From the NCBI RefSeq assembly GCF_003601985.1, contig NZ_QZXA01000017.1, positions 1 through 64,000 of the forward strand: DNA of 64,000 nucleotides. The letters are read 5' to 3'. Origin of the DNA: Mesorhizobium jarvisii. GTDB taxonomy: Bacteria; Pseudomonadota; Alphaproteobacteria; Rhizobiales; Rhizobiaceae. The notes under the pieces were generated by a model. The model saw nothing but the letters and a program-made list of their open reading frames with translations, did no database searches and was not told the DNA's origin. Positions 17,553 to 27,700 of the stretch are shown here, piece after piece. The translations under genes and the position numbers were made by a program. The first letter of the stretch is position 1; every line of letters starts with the position of its first letter.

Positions 17553-17578
17553 AATCCATCTATCCAGATGTATGGATT
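17553..17578. promoter_or_regulatory. Inverted repeat upstream of arsR, probable operator
   Basis: Arms AATCCAT (17553-17559) and ATGGATT (17572-17578) are perfect reverse complements with a 12-base spacer, directly against the arsR start codon. The position over the translation start and promoter suits autoregulation by the first ArsR. The sequence differs from the second site at 16079-16102. Confidence 0.5.
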
Positions 17579-17617
17579 AGTGGCAGCGGACCATGACAGT
17601 GGTGTGACGACCAGGGC

Positions 17618-19531
17618 TCACGCCTTGTGCCGGGAACCCGTCGTGCGTGGTTCGCTCAGATGCGGGCGCCAGCCATGCACGCGGTCACGCCCGGCGGCCT
17701 TGGCGCCATAGAGGGCCTCGTCGGCGCGCCGCAGCAGATCGGCAATCTCGATGTCGGCACTCCCGTCGAAAGTGCCTACCCCGATGCTGACGGTGACGAT
17801 GCCCTTTTCGCTGCCGGCATGCGCAAGCCGGAGGTCGCGCACCTTGCCTCTAAGGGTCTCGGCGATGACGAAGGCGCCTCTGGCATCGGTCTCGGGCAGG
17901 ACGATCGCGAACTCCTCGCCGCCATAGCGGGCCGCCGCGTCGGCCGGCCGCCGCGCCGTTGCCTCGATGCAGCCGCTGACGGCGCGCAGGCATTCGTCGC
18001 CCGCCGGGTGGCCATAATGGTCGTTGAACCGCTTGAACCAATCGACGTCTATGATGAGCAGGCTGAGCGGTGTGGCGTTGCGCCGGCCGCGGGCGAATTC
18101 GCGCGCCAGCGCCTCGTCGAAGGCTCGCCGGGTCAACAGTTCGGTCAGCCCGTCGCGATGCGCCAGGAGGTTCAGCTTCTCGTTGGCGGCCAGCAATTCC
18201 GCCTCGACCTGCTTGGCCTCGGTGATGTCGGAAAACACGCTCAGGCTGCCGCCATTGCCGGTCGGCCGGGTCCGCACGTCGAGCCAGCGCCCGTCGGCGA
18301 GCCGGATCTGGCGGTGGCTGGCATGCGTTTGCGTGACCATGATCTCGGCAATCCAGCCCTCGACGGCGTCGGGCGGCGTGATGCTTTCGCCGCGTGCGAC
18401 CGAGGCACGCAATATGTCGCGATAGTCGGTGCCGGGCACCCTGATGTCGGCCGTCTTCGGAAACAGGGCCCGATACTGGGCGTTGCACAGAATGAGCTTT
18501 CCGGCGGGATCGAACATCACCAGCCCGTCGGCCATGTGCGTGAGCGCGTCTCCCAGCCTTGCCTGGCTTTCCGCCAGCTCGGTCTCCAGCCGCTTGCGCT
18601 CGGTGATGTCGCGATTGTGCGTGATCAGGCCGATGACGGCCCCGGTCCTGTCGCGAAACGGCGCCTTCAGCGTCGCCAGCCAGCCATCGGTGCCGTCCTC
18701 GTGGTGAAGATGCTGCTCGATGGTGGAGGCGGTGCCGGATGCCAGGACGGCGAGTTCGTCCTCGCGGAATGCCCGCGCCGTTTCGCTGGGGTAAAAATCG
18801 AAATCCGTCTTGCCGATCAGCGCCTTCGCGTTGGCTGCGTGCATCAACTCGGCGGTCGCCGGATTGGCGGCGATGAAGCGTCCGTCGAGATCCTTGACGT
18901 TTAGGCAGTCGGGCAATGTCTCGACCACCGCCTTGAAGATGCGCCTCGATTGCAGCGCCTCCAGGCGACGCCGCTCCTGGTAGAGCGCCAGCCCCGACAT
19001 TGCCACGGAGACAAAGATGAGCAGGCTGGAGGGAAACACCACCTGCGGCAGAACCGTCTGTACGACCGAGCGCGGCAGGACGCTGAGGCCAAGCAGCGAG
19101 CCACACGCGGCTGCGGCACCCAGGATCATGATGTCGGCCATGCTGGGCCGGCGGCCCCTGAGTGCAAGATTGCCGGCAACACCCACCAGCATGGTGGCCG
19201 CGATCCCGACCGCTCCAGCGAAGGCGCCGATGCCACCCTCGAAAGTCCGGAAAGCACCGGCCATGACCCCGGCGACAATGCCGGCGACGGGACCGCCGAA
19301 GAAGCCGGCAATGGCGATCATCGTCGCCCTGAGATCGACCAGCACGCCCGGCTGCAACTGCATGGGAGTCAGCATCAGGACGATGGCGCCGGCGCCCATA
19401 AGCAAGCCGAAGGCCGCGGCTTTTACCGGGGCCGGCCTGCGATCCAGCCACACATGCGTGTGGATCCAGACCGAAACGAACATCGCGACGACCGCGAGAT
19501 TGGCCAGCAATTCGGACCAGGGCGAACCCAT
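17618..19531 (-). CDS. Membrane-bound PAS-PAS-GGDEF diguanylate cyclase
   Basis: A 637-residue signalling enzyme. Residues 5-185 form five or six membrane segments like the 5TM sensor of LytS-type proteins, followed by two PAS domains (about 195-310 and 325-440) and a GGDEF domain (about 455-615). The active-site loop is YGGEEF, an accepted GGEEF signature, and RPAD lies five residues before it, forming the RxxD product-inhibition site. It should make cyclic di-GMP and be feedback inhibited. No EAL domain. It is separated from the ars operon by its own 3' end only. Confidence 0.9.
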   Translation of the reverse strand: MGSPWSELLANLAVVAMFVSVWIHTHVWLDRRPAPVKAAAFGLLMGAGAIVLMLTPMQLQPGVLVDLRATMIAIAGFFGGPVAGIVAGVMAGAFRTFEGGIGAFAGAVGIAATMLVGVAGNLALRGRRPSMADIMILGAAAACGSLLGLSVLPRSVVQTVLPQVVFPSSLLIFVSVAMSGLALYQERRRLEALQSRRIFKAVVETLPDCLNVKDLDGRFIAANPATAELMHAANAKALIGKTDFDFYPSETARAFREDELAVLASGTASTIEQHLHHEDGTDGWLATLKAPFRDRTGAVIGLITHNRDITERKRLETELAESQARLGDALTHMADGLVMFDPAGKLILCNAQYRALFPKTADIRVPGTDYRDILRASVARGESITPPDAVEGWIAEIMVTQTHASHRQIRLADGRWLDVRTRPTGNGGSLSVFSDITEAKQVEAELLAANEKLNLLAHRDGLTELLTRRAFDEALAREFARGRRNATPLSLLIIDVDWFKRFNDHYGHPAGDECLRAVSGCIEATARRPADAAARYGGEEFAIVLPETDARGAFVIAETLRGKVRDLRLAHAGSEKGIVTVSIGVGTFDGSADIEIADLLRRADEALYGAKAAGRDRVHGWRPHLSEPRTTGSRHKA

Positions 19532-19690
19532 TGCGCGCCTTTCCTGTCACCGGGCTTTCGCCGTATCGCCCTCTCGATAGTCCCTCAATGACAACAAAGT
19601 GTTACGTCAGGCTTTTGACTCTTTGTCGAAGGAACCAGACAAGCAGGGCCAACGGGCATGGCCATCCGGCGGCGCGATATCGGCTCGAAA

Positions 19691-20596
19691 TCAGCCCCAG
19701 CGCATCGTGCCGACGAAATCGATGAACGCCCTGAGCGGCGCCGGTGTGAGGCGGCGGCCGGGATAGTAGAGGAACGGGCCTGAGAATTCCTGCCACCAGG
19801 GTTCCAGCACCGGCTCCAGCCGGCCATCGTCGAAATAGGGGCGCAGCCAGTCCTCGAACAGCGAGACGATGCCGCCGCCGGCGACCGCCACTTCGAGCGC
19901 AAGCGCCATCGCCGTGCCGGTGCTGACCAGAAGCGGGCCGGTCGGTTCGACGCTCACCACCTCGCCGTCGCGTTCGAATTCCCAGGGCGGCGTCAGGCCG
20001 CTGGCGAAGCGGCCGCGCAGGCAGGCGTGATGCAACAGGTCGCGCGGGTGCTCGGGGCGGCCGTGCCGGTCGAGATAGGAAGGTGCGGCGGCGGTGGCGT
20101 AGTGCTGCCGGCGCGGGCCGATCGGCACGGCGATCATGTCCTGCTCCAGCCGCTCTTCATAGCGGATGCCGGCGTCGCAGCCGCTCGCCAATATGTCGAC
20201 GAAACTGTCCTCGGCGGTCACTTCGACGCGAATGTCGGGATAGGCGGCGAGGAAAGGCGGCAACAGGCGCGGCAGCACCAGTTTCGCCGCGACGACCGGA
20301 ACGTTGAGCCGCAGCGTGCCGGCCGGGCGCCCGCGAAAGCCGTTGACCACGTCTAGCGCCGCCTCGACTTCGCCGAGCGCCGGGCCGAGCCGCTCGAGCA
20401 GGCGCGCGCCGGCCTCGGTTGGGGCGACGCTGCGCGTCGTGCGGTTGAGCAGCCGTACGCCAAGCCCGGTCTCCAGCCGCCGCACCGTCTCCGAGAGGCT
20501 GGAGGCGCTGACATTGCCCACCCGGGCCGCTTCGCGAAAGCCGCCGGCGCGCGCCACCGCGATGAACGCCTGTAGGTCGCCAAGATCCGCTGCCAT
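19691..20596 (-). CDS. LysR-family transcriptional regulator
   Basis: A 301-residue LysR protein: helix-turn-helix at about residues 1-60 (FREAARVGNVSASSLSETVR, then LETGLGVRLLNRTTRSV) and a substrate-binding domain from about residue 90 to 295. It is divergent from an aldo-keto reductase gene 93 bases away, the usual placement of a LysR regulator beside its target. The inducer is unknown. Start ATG 20596. Confidence 0.9.
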   Translation of the reverse strand: MAADLGDLQAFIAVARAGGFREAARVGNVSASSLSETVRRLETGLGVRLLNRTTRSVAPTEAGARLLERLGPALGEVEAALDVVNGFRGRPAGTLRLNVPVVAAKLVLPRLLPPFLAAYPDIRVEVTAEDSFVDILASGCDAGIRYEERLEQDMIAVPIGPRRQHYATAAAPSYLDRHGRPEHPRDLLHHACLRGRFASGLTPPWEFERDGEVVSVEPTGPLLVSTGTAMALALEVAVAGGGIVSLFEDWLRPYFDDGRLEPVLEPWWQEFSGPFLYYPGRRLTPAPLRAFIDFVGTMRWG

Positions 20597-20689
20597 TGTT
20601 CGCCTTTCCGCACAGGCTGTGCCGATTGCGCCATATTATCGCGCAGGCGCGCTTTGTCTACATTGGGCCGATCCAAAGGAGATGAGACC

Positions 20690-21574
20690 ATGACCGACAT
20701 CAGCAAGGCCGGAACCTACAAACTCGGCGACCGCACCGTGAAGCGCCTCGGCTACGGCGCCATGCAACTGGCGGGACCGGGCGTCTTCGGCCCGCCGAAG
20801 GATCGTGACGCAGCCCTCGCCGTGCTGCGCGAGGCGATCGCCAGCGGCGTCGACCACATCGACACATCGGATTTCTATGGCCCGCACGTCACCAACCAGA
20901 TCATCCGCGAGGCGCTGCACCCCTACCCCGCCAACCTCACCATCGTCACCAAGGTCAGCGCCCGGCGCGGCGCCGATGCATCCTGGCTTCCAGCAATGTC
21001 GCCCAAGGAACTGACCGAGGCCGTGCACGATAATCTGCGCAATCTCGGGCTTGATGTGATCGAGGTCGTCAACCTGCGCTCTATGCATGGCATCCACGGC
21101 CCCGCCGAAGGATCCCTCGAGCCGCAGTTGAACACGCTCGCCGAATTGCAGCGCCAGGGCCTCATCCGCCATATCGGCATGAGCAACGTCACATCGACCC
21201 AGATCGCCCAGGGACGCAGCATCACCGAGATCGTCTGCGTGCAGAACCAGTACAATATCGCGCAGCGCGACGACGATGCGCTGATCGACGCGCTTGCCGC
21301 CGACGGCATCGCCTATGTGCCGTTCTTCCCGCTTGGCGGCTTCACGCCGCTGCAGTCGGACACGCTGGCCAATGTCGCCCGGAAACTCGGCGCGACGCCG
21401 ATGCAGGTGGCGCTCGCCTGGCTGCTGCGCCGCGCGCCCAACATCCTGCTCATCCCCGGCACCTCCTCGCTCAGTCATCTCCGCGAGAACCTGGCGGCGG
21501 CCGAGCTCGACCTGCCGGCCGATGCGCTCAAAGTGCTGAACGGCATCGGCAGTGAAGCCGAGCAAGCGGCATAA
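20690..21574 (+). CDS. Aldo-keto reductase family oxidoreductase
   Basis: A 294-residue (beta/alpha)8 barrel reductase. Asp and Tyr of the catalytic set lie in DHIDTSDFYGPHVTNQIIRE and the Lys in TIVTKVSAR; the usual catalytic His position reads within VVNLRSMHG. The C-terminal VALAWLLRRAPNILLIPGTS is the NADP-binding end. Start ATG 20690 follows AAAGGAGATG. Divergent LysR at 20596 is the likely regulator. A decayed relative of its 3' end occurs near 28863. Substrate unknown. Confidence 0.88.
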   Translation: MTDISKAGTYKLGDRTVKRLGYGAMQLAGPGVFGPPKDRDAALAVLREAIASGVDHIDTSDFYGPHVTNQIIREALHPYPANLTIVTKVSARRGADASWLPAMSPKELTEAVHDNLRNLGLDVIEVVNLRSMHGIHGPAEGSLEPQLNTLAELQRQGLIRHIGMSNVTSTQIAQGRSITEIVCVQNQYNIAQRDDDALIDALAADGIAYVPFFPLGGFTPLQSDTLANVARKLGATPMQVALAWLLRRAPNILLIPGTSSLSHLRENLAAAELDLPADALKVLNGIGSEAEQAA

Positions 21575-21598
21575 GGCATTGCTGCCGTCGGTCGGCAG

Positions 21599-21934
21599 CT
21601 ACCGGCTGCCGACCCTGGCGATCCGTGTCTGCGGATCGCAATAGATGCCGTAGAGCGTCTGCAGGATTCGCTCGACCTCCACCGAAGCCAACCGATAGTA
21701 GACCTGCTGGGCGTCGCGCCTCGTGTCCACGAGCTTGAGCGCGCGCAACTTTGAAAGCTGCTGCGACAGCGCCGACTGGTTCATCCCAACCAGTTCGGCC
21801 AGTTCGTTCACGCTCGTTTCGCCGTCCAGCAGATGGCACAGGATCATCAGCCGTTTTTCATTTGCCATCGCGGCGAGCAGTTCGGACGCTTCGCGCGCCC
21901 GCTTGTCCAGTTCGGCTATTTTTATGTTGCGCAT
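21599..21934 (-). CDS. ArsR-family sulfide-responsive regulator, BigR/SqrR type
   Basis: A 111-residue winged-helix repressor. Cys33 (RLMILCHLLDG) and Cys99 (GIYCDPQTR) sit at the two positions that form a disulfide or polysulfide link in BigR and SqrR. The recognition helix is GMNQSALSQQLSKLRALKLV. It is divergent from a sulfide:quinone oxidoreductase, the expected target; AT-rich DNA between them (21935-21980) is a likely operator. Not a metal sensor by these residues. The BigR name is by similarity and context. Confidence 0.85.
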   Translation of the reverse strand: MRNIKIAELDKRAREASELLAAMANEKRLMILCHLLDGETSVNELAELVGMNQSALSQQLSKLRALKLVDTRRDAQQVYYRLASVEVERILQTLYGIYCDPQTRIARVGSR

Positions 21935-22036
21935 ATGAACACATTATCATATTAAGATTTACAAATAATATTAGCCTGGCACGGCTGCCTGTCAAGTCGA
22001 TGGATCGATGCCGATGCTTCGCTCCGTCAACGTCGC

Positions 22037-22050
22037 TTGATCAGCGTCAA
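22037..22050 (+). promoter_or_regulatory. FixK/FNR-type box upstream of sqr
   Basis: TTGATCAGCGTCAA fits the TTGAY-N4-RTCAA pattern of FNR, FnrN and FixK activators without a mismatch. It lies 97 bases before the sqr start codon. This suggests low-oxygen activation of the operon in addition to sulfide control through the divergent BigR-like repressor. Confidence 0.65.
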
Positions 22051-22146
22051 ATCGCAGCCCGCCACAATGGCGCAAGATCAACCAATCCCGCAAGGGATCG
22101 GCAGTGTCGGCGTTGCGCCAAAGCGACGCCGCAACGGAGGAAGAAC

Positions 22147-23454
22147 ATGGCGCATATTGTCGTCCTGGGTGCCGGGCTGGGAGGCACCATCATGGCCTAC
22201 GAGCTTCGCGACGGACTGGCCGGGGAACACCAGGTCTCCGTCGTCAACAATGGCAGCCACTATTCATTCGTGCCGTCCAACCCCTGGGTCGCCGTCGGCT
22301 GGCGCGACAGGCAAGCGGTCGAAATAGACCTTGCTCCGGTGCTGGCACGGCGCAAGATCGGTTTTCATCCGCAGGGAGCTAGGCGCGTCCATCCCGTCGA
22401 GCGCACGGTGGAACTCAACGACGGCTCATCCGTCTCCTACGACTATCTGGTCATCGCCACCGGCCCCGAACTCGCTTTCGACGAGATCGAGGGTCTCGGG
22501 CCGGAGCACAACACCCAGTCCGTTTGCCACATCGATCACGCGCTCAAGGCCAGGACGGCCTTCGACGCGCTCGTCGCCAAGCCGGGCCCGGTCGTCATCG
22601 GCGCTGTCCAGGGCGCGTCCTGCTTCGGGCCGGCTTACGAATTCACCTTCATCCTCGACAAGGCCTTGCGCGACGCCAGGGTGCGCGACCGCGTGCCCAT
22701 GACCTTCGTCACCTCCGAACCCTATATCGGCCATCTCGGCCTCGACGGCGTCGGCGACACCAAGGGCCTGCTCGAGAGCGAGATGCGCCAGCATCACATC
22801 AAGTGGATCTGCAACGCCAAGGTCGACAAGGTCGAGCCCGGCAATATGTTCGTCCAGGAACTCGCCGACGACGGGTCGGTCAGGCAGGCGCATGAATTGC
22901 CGCACGCCTATGCCATGATGCTGCCGGCTTTTCGCGGCGTGGCGGCGGTGCGCGGCATCGAGGGCCTGACCAATCCGCGCGGCTTCGTCCTTGTCGACAA
23001 GCACCAGCGCAACCCGGCGTTCCCCGAAATATTCGCGGTCGGCGTCTGCGTCGCCATCCCGCCGATCGGCAAGACGCCGGTCCCCGTTGGCGTGCCCAAG
23101 ACCGGCTTCATGATCGAATCCATGGTCACGGCGACGGCGCGAAACATCGGCCGGCTGGTGGAGGGCAAGCAGCCTGACGCCCAGGGCACATGGAATGCGG
23201 TCTGCCTCGCCGATTTCGGCGATTCCGGCGTCGCCTTCGTGGCGCAGCCGCAGATCCCGCCGCGCAATGTCAACTGGTCGTCCTCCGGCAAATGGGTGCA
23301 CACCGCCAAGGTCGGTTTCGAGAAGTATTTCCTGCACAAGATAAGGGCCGGCAAGTCCGAACCCTTCTATGAGCGCCTCGCACTGCAGGCGCTTGGGATC
23401 GATAAGCTCAAGCAGATCAAGGTCGAGGCATCGACCGACGTCCCGGGAGCCTGA
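22147..23454 (+). CDS. sqr: Sulfide:quinone oxidoreductase
   Basis: A 435-residue membrane-associated flavoprotein that oxidises sulfide and passes electrons to the quinone pool. The FAD motif VVLGAGLGGTIMAYEL is at residues 5-20. Three cysteines, Cys127 (QSVCHID), Cys159 (GASCFG) and Cys353 (AVCLADFG), match the spacing of the three catalytic/disulfide cysteines of characterised SQRs. PKTGFMIESMV is a conserved near-C-terminal segment. Start ATG follows GGAGGAAG. It heads an operon with DUF2892 and RND genes and faces the BigR-like sensor. Confidence 0.92.
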   Translation: MAHIVVLGAGLGGTIMAYELRDGLAGEHQVSVVNNGSHYSFVPSNPWVAVGWRDRQAVEIDLAPVLARRKIGFHPQGARRVHPVERTVELNDGSSVSYDYLVIATGPELAFDEIEGLGPEHNTQSVCHIDHALKARTAFDALVAKPGPVVIGAVQGASCFGPAYEFTFILDKALRDARVRDRVPMTFVTSEPYIGHLGLDGVGDTKGLLESEMRQHHIKWICNAKVDKVEPGNMFVQELADDGSVRQAHELPHAYAMMLPAFRGVAAVRGIEGLTNPRGFVLVDKHQRNPAFPEIFAVGVCVAIPPIGKTPVPVGVPKTGFMIESMVTATARNIGRLVEGKQPDAQGTWNAVCLADFGDSGVAFVAQPQIPPRNVNWSSSGKWVHTAKVGFEKYFLHKIRAGKSEPFYERLALQALGIDKLKQIKVEASTDVPGA

Positions 23455-23537
23455 CCCGCGCTAGCCTTTGCGGACGGTGGTTGGCGGGCGCGGTGCACCG
23501 TCAGCGACAAATCTGGCATCGCCTCTTGCGGTCAGTG

Positions 23538-23568
23538 GTAATATTCATATATTTAGATATCATCATAT
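23538..23568. promoter_or_regulatory. AT-rich segment, candidate BigR-type operator
   Basis: A short block of almost pure A/T with GATATC and repeated ATAT words, unlike the GC-rich flanks, lies just before the DUF2892 gene. A similar AT-rich block lies at 21935-21980 before the regulator gene. BigR/SqrR-type repressors bind AT-rich dyads, so both could be operators, but no clean symmetrical pair was found and the call is weak. Confidence 0.35.
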
Positions 23569-23584
23569 ACAAATGGAGATGACA

Positions 23585-23785
23585 ATGTCCCTCGACCGTT
23601 CCGTTCTCGCCTTCGCCGGCGTCATGGTGCTGCTGTCCGTCGTGCTCACCGCCTTTGTCTCGCCGCTGTTCGTATGGCTGACGGTCTTCGTCGGCTTGAA
23701 CATGCTGCAGTCGGCGTTCACCGGCTTCTGCCCCGCGGCGATGGTCTTCCGCAAGCTCGGCATCAAGCCGGGATGCGCGTTCTGA
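23585..23785 (+). CDS. DUF2892 (YgaP-like) small membrane protein
   Basis: A 66-residue protein with two membrane segments (about residues 8-24 and 27-44) and the family's TGFCPAAMVFRKLGIK segment, as in the C-terminal part of YgaP rhodaneses. Ribosome site GGAG before ATG 23585. These proteins often sit beside rhodanese or sulfide-handling genes, which fits its place after sqr. The single conserved Cys could carry persulfide, which is an inference. Confidence 0.85.
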   Translation: MSLDRSVLAFAGVMVLLSVVLTAFVSPLFVWLTVFVGLNMLQSAFTGFCPAAMVFRKLGIKPGCAF

Positions 23786-23796
23786 GGAAGATCCGC

Positions 23797-24759
23797 ATGC
23801 GCATGCCTCTTTTGTTCGCCGCGTTGCTGGCGGCCTCTCCGGCGTTTGCCGGCACGCTGACACTGGCGCCGACGACGGTGACCGAATGGAAGGCGGTCTA
23901 TGGCCGTGTCGAGGCACGCGACACCGTTCCTGCGCGCGCCCGTATCGGCGGCCTTGTCGTCGATCTGGCCGTCACGGAGGGCGAACTGGTCAAGGCGGGG
24001 CAGAAGATCGCGACCGTCCAGGACGACAAGATCGCGTTTCAGGTCGCCGCTCTGGACGCCCAGCTTCGTGCCTTGCAGGCGCAGCTTGAGACGGCGCAGT
24101 CCGAACTTACCCGTGGCCAGACGCTGGTCGACAAGGGCGTGATGACCGCGCAGCGTCTCGATCAGCTGCGCACCGAAGTCGACGTCGCGCGCAACCAGCT
24201 TGCCGCGACCGAGGCGCAGCGTTCGGTGATCGTGCAGCAGGGCGCCGAGGGCGATGTCTTTGCGCCTGGCGACGGCCGCGTGCTGACCGTGCCGGTGACG
24301 CGTGGCGCGGTCATCATGGCCGGTGAGGTTGTGGCCACCATTGGCGGCGGCGGGGTGTTCCTGCGGCTTGCCGTTCCGGAGCGTTACGCGGGGTCGCTGA
24401 GAGAGGGCGCGGCCATCCGCATCAATGCCGGCGGCAAGGAGGCCCCCGGCCGCCTCGCAAAGATCTATCCGCAGATCGACAATGGCCGCGTCATCGCCGA
24501 CGTCGAGGTCGATGATCTCGATACCAATTTCATCGATGCCCGTGTCCTGGTCGAGCTGCCGGTCGCCGAGCGCTCCGCGCTGCTGGTGCCGGCTTCGGCA
24601 ATCCAGACCCGTTCGGGGATCGACTTCGTGCGCGTCGCCGCAGGCGGCGGCAGTGTCGAGCGCGCGGTGGTCGCGGGCGAGCGGACCAAGCGCGCCGACG
24701 GCGACTATGTCGAGATCCTGACCGGTCTTGCGGCTGGCGACGTCGTGGTCACGCCATGA
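23797..24759 (+). CDS. RND efflux periplasmic adaptor (HlyD/AcrA-like)
   Basis: A 320-residue adaptor: signal peptide of about 20 residues (PLLFAALLAASPAFA), a split biotinyl-lipoyl domain (ARIGGLVVDLAVTEGELVKA and later VFAPGDGRVLTVPVTRG) around a coiled-coil hairpin (about residues 90-140), then beta-barrel and membrane-proximal domains. Start ATG 23797 follows GAGGAAG. Its stop overlaps the start of the RND pump by ATGA. It should couple the inner-membrane pump to an outer-membrane channel; no TolC gene is nearby. Confidence 0.9.
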   Translation: MRMPLLFAALLAASPAFAGTLTLAPTTVTEWKAVYGRVEARDTVPARARIGGLVVDLAVTEGELVKAGQKIATVQDDKIAFQVAALDAQLRALQAQLETAQSELTRGQTLVDKGVMTAQRLDQLRTEVDVARNQLAATEAQRSVIVQQGAEGDVFAPGDGRVLTVPVTRGAVIMAGEVVATIGGGGVFLRLAVPERYAGSLREGAAIRINAGGKEAPGRLAKIYPQIDNGRVIADVEVDDLDTNFIDARVLVELPVAERSALLVPASAIQTRSGIDFVRVAAGGGSVERAVVAGERTKRADGDYVEILTGLAAGDVVVTP

Positions 24760-27700
24760 AAGGTCCCGCCTCGTTCGGCATTGCCGGCGCGCTGACGCGG
24801 GCCTTCATCGCGTCGCCCCTGACGCCGCTGTTCCTGGTCGCCGCCTTCGCCTTCGGGCTGGTGGCGCTGCTCACGCTGCCGCGCGAGGAGGAACCGCAGA
24901 TCTCGGTGCCGATGGTCGACATCTTCGTGCGCGCCGACGGGCTGAAGGCCGACGACGCCGTCAAGCTGATCACCGAGCCACTGGAGACGATCGTCAAGGG
25001 CATCGACGGCGTCGAGCACGTCTATTCGCAGACGCGGGACGACCAGGTGATGGTCACCGCCCGCTTCATCGTCGGCACCTCGTCGGACGCTGCCGTGCTG
25101 CGCGTCCACGACAAGGTGCGCGCCAACATGGACCGCATTCCCGTCGGCGTGCCCGAGCCGCTGATCGTCGGCCGCGGCATCGACGACGTCGCCATCGTCA
25201 CGCTGACGCTGTCGCCGAAGCCGCAGGCAGCCGCGCGCATGACGGCCAACGACCTCACCCGCGTCGCGCGCGAACTCCGCACCGAGATCGCCAAGATCGA
25301 CAATGTCGGCCTGACCTACCTGGTCGGCGACACCGGTGAGATCATCCGCGTCAATCCGAACCCCGAAAAGCTCGCCCTTTACGGCGTCACCCTGCAGCAG
25401 CTCGCCGCCAAGGTGTCGGGCGCCAACAAGGCCTTTCCCGCCGGACGTGTTCGCGACAAGGGCGAGCAGATCGACATCGTCGCCGGCGAGACATTGGCCT
25501 CGCCAGACCAGATCGGCAACCTGCTGCTGACCTCGCGTGACAACCGCCCCGTCTATGTCCGCGACGTGGCCGACGTCGCCTTCGCCACCGACGCCGGCGA
25601 TACGCTGGTGTCGACGGTCACCAGGGCCGGCGTTGGTGTCGAGCGCGTGCCGTCGGTCACGCTCGCCATCGCCAAGCGCGCGGGATCGAACGCGGTCGCC
25701 GTCGCCGACGCCATTCTGCACCGGGTCGCATTGCTCCAGGGCGGGCTGATATCAGGCGATATCTCGATCGACGTGACGCGCAATTACGGCGAGACCGCCA
25801 ACGACAAGGCCAATGAGCTCCTCTACCATCTCGGCCTGGCGACGATCTCGATCATCGTACTGGTCTGGGTCGCCATCGGCCGCCGCGAAGCGATGGTCGT
25901 GGCCGTCGTCATTCCGGTGACCATCCTGCTCACGCTGTTTGCCTCGCGCGTCATGGGCTACACGCTGAACCGCGTCTCGCTGTTCGCGCTGATCTTTTCG
26001 ATAGGCATTCTCGTCGACGATGCCATCGTGGTGATCGAGAACATCTCGCGCCACTGGGCCATGGGCGGCGGCCGCGATCGCCGGCAGGCGGCAATCGAGG
26101 CGGTGGCGGAGGTCGGCAACCCGACCATCGTCGCCACCTTGACCGTGGTCGCCGCACTGCTGCCGATGCTGTTCGTCTCGGGAATGATGGGCCCCTATAT
26201 GAGCCCGATTCCGGCCAATGCCTCGGCGGCGATGATCTTCTCCTTCTTCGTTGCGGTGATGGTGACGCCGTGGCTGATGCTTAAACTTGCCGGGCGGGCG
26301 CCGGTGCATGCCCATCAGGATCATGGCAATGGCGGCCCGCTCGGCCGCGCCTACACCGCCGTCGCGCGGCCGATCCTGGCCTCGAAGAAGGCGAGTTGGG
26401 CCTTCCTGCTCGTCGTCGGCGTGCTGACCCTGGGCTCGCTCGCGCTGTTCTACACCGAGCATGTCACGGTCAAGCTCCTGCCCTTCGACAACAAGTCCGA
26501 ACTGTCGGTGACCATCGACCTGCCGGAAGGGTCTTCCGTCGAAGCCACCGATGCGGTGGCGCAGGCCGTCGCCGCCAGGGTTCTCGAATTGAAGGAGGTC
26601 CGATCGGTCCAGACACATGCCGCGACGGCGGCACCTTTCAACTTCAACGGCCTCGTCCGCCATGCCGTCCTGCGCACCGAGCCGCAGCAAGGCGACGTGG
26701 CGCTCAACCTGTTGCCGAAGGCGAACCGTGCCCGCTCCAGCCATGAGATCGCGCTCGACGTTCGCCAGCGCATCGCCACGATCCCCGTACCGCAAGGCAC
26801 CAGCCTGAAGGTGGTCGAGCCGCCGCCCGGTCCGCCGGTGATGGCGACGCTGCTGGCCGAGATCTACGGACCGGACGGCGAGACCCGCCGCAAGGTCGCC
26901 GCCAGGATCGAAACGGCGTTCCGCTCCGTGCCCTTCATCGTCGACGTCGACAATTCCTGGGGACAGCCGGCACGCCGGCTGCGCGCCACGATTTCCACCG
27001 ACGACGCGGAGTTCTTCCATGTCGAGGAAAGCGACGTCTTCGACACGCTTGCCATCCTCAATGGGGGCAAGACCGTCGGCTATTCGCATCGCGGCGGTGG
27101 CCGCCAGCCGATCCCGATCCGCATCGAGCGGCCGAAGGGCGAAAGGACGCTCGACGAGCGCTTCCTGACCACCCCCATTCCGGCCAATGTCCTGCCTGGC
27201 GACCGCGGCGTCGTCGAACTCGGCGATGTCGTGCGGGTGACGCCGGAGCGCGCTTCGTTCCCGGTGTTCAGGCACAATGGCCGCGCCGCCGAAATGGTGA
27301 CGGCCGAGCTTGCCGGCAGCTTCGAGGCGCCGCTTTACGGCATGCTCGCCGTCAGCAAGGCCATCGACGTGCAGGACTGGACCGGACTGCCGAAGCCCGC
27401 GATCTCGCTGCACGGCCAGCCGGAGGATGAAAGCCGGCCGACGCTTTTGTGGGACGGCGAATGGGAAGTCACCTGGGTGACCTTCCGCGACATGGGGGCG
27501 GCCTTCGGCGTCGCGCTGCTCGGCATCTACATCCTCGTCGTCGCCCAGTTCGGCTCGTTCAAGGTTCCCCTGGTGATCCTGACGCCGATCCCGCTGACCT
27601 TCATCGGCATCCTCGGCGGGCACTGGCTGTTCGGGGCGCCGTTCACGGCCACATCGATGATCGGCTTCATCGCGCTGGCCGGCATCATCGTGCGCAATTC

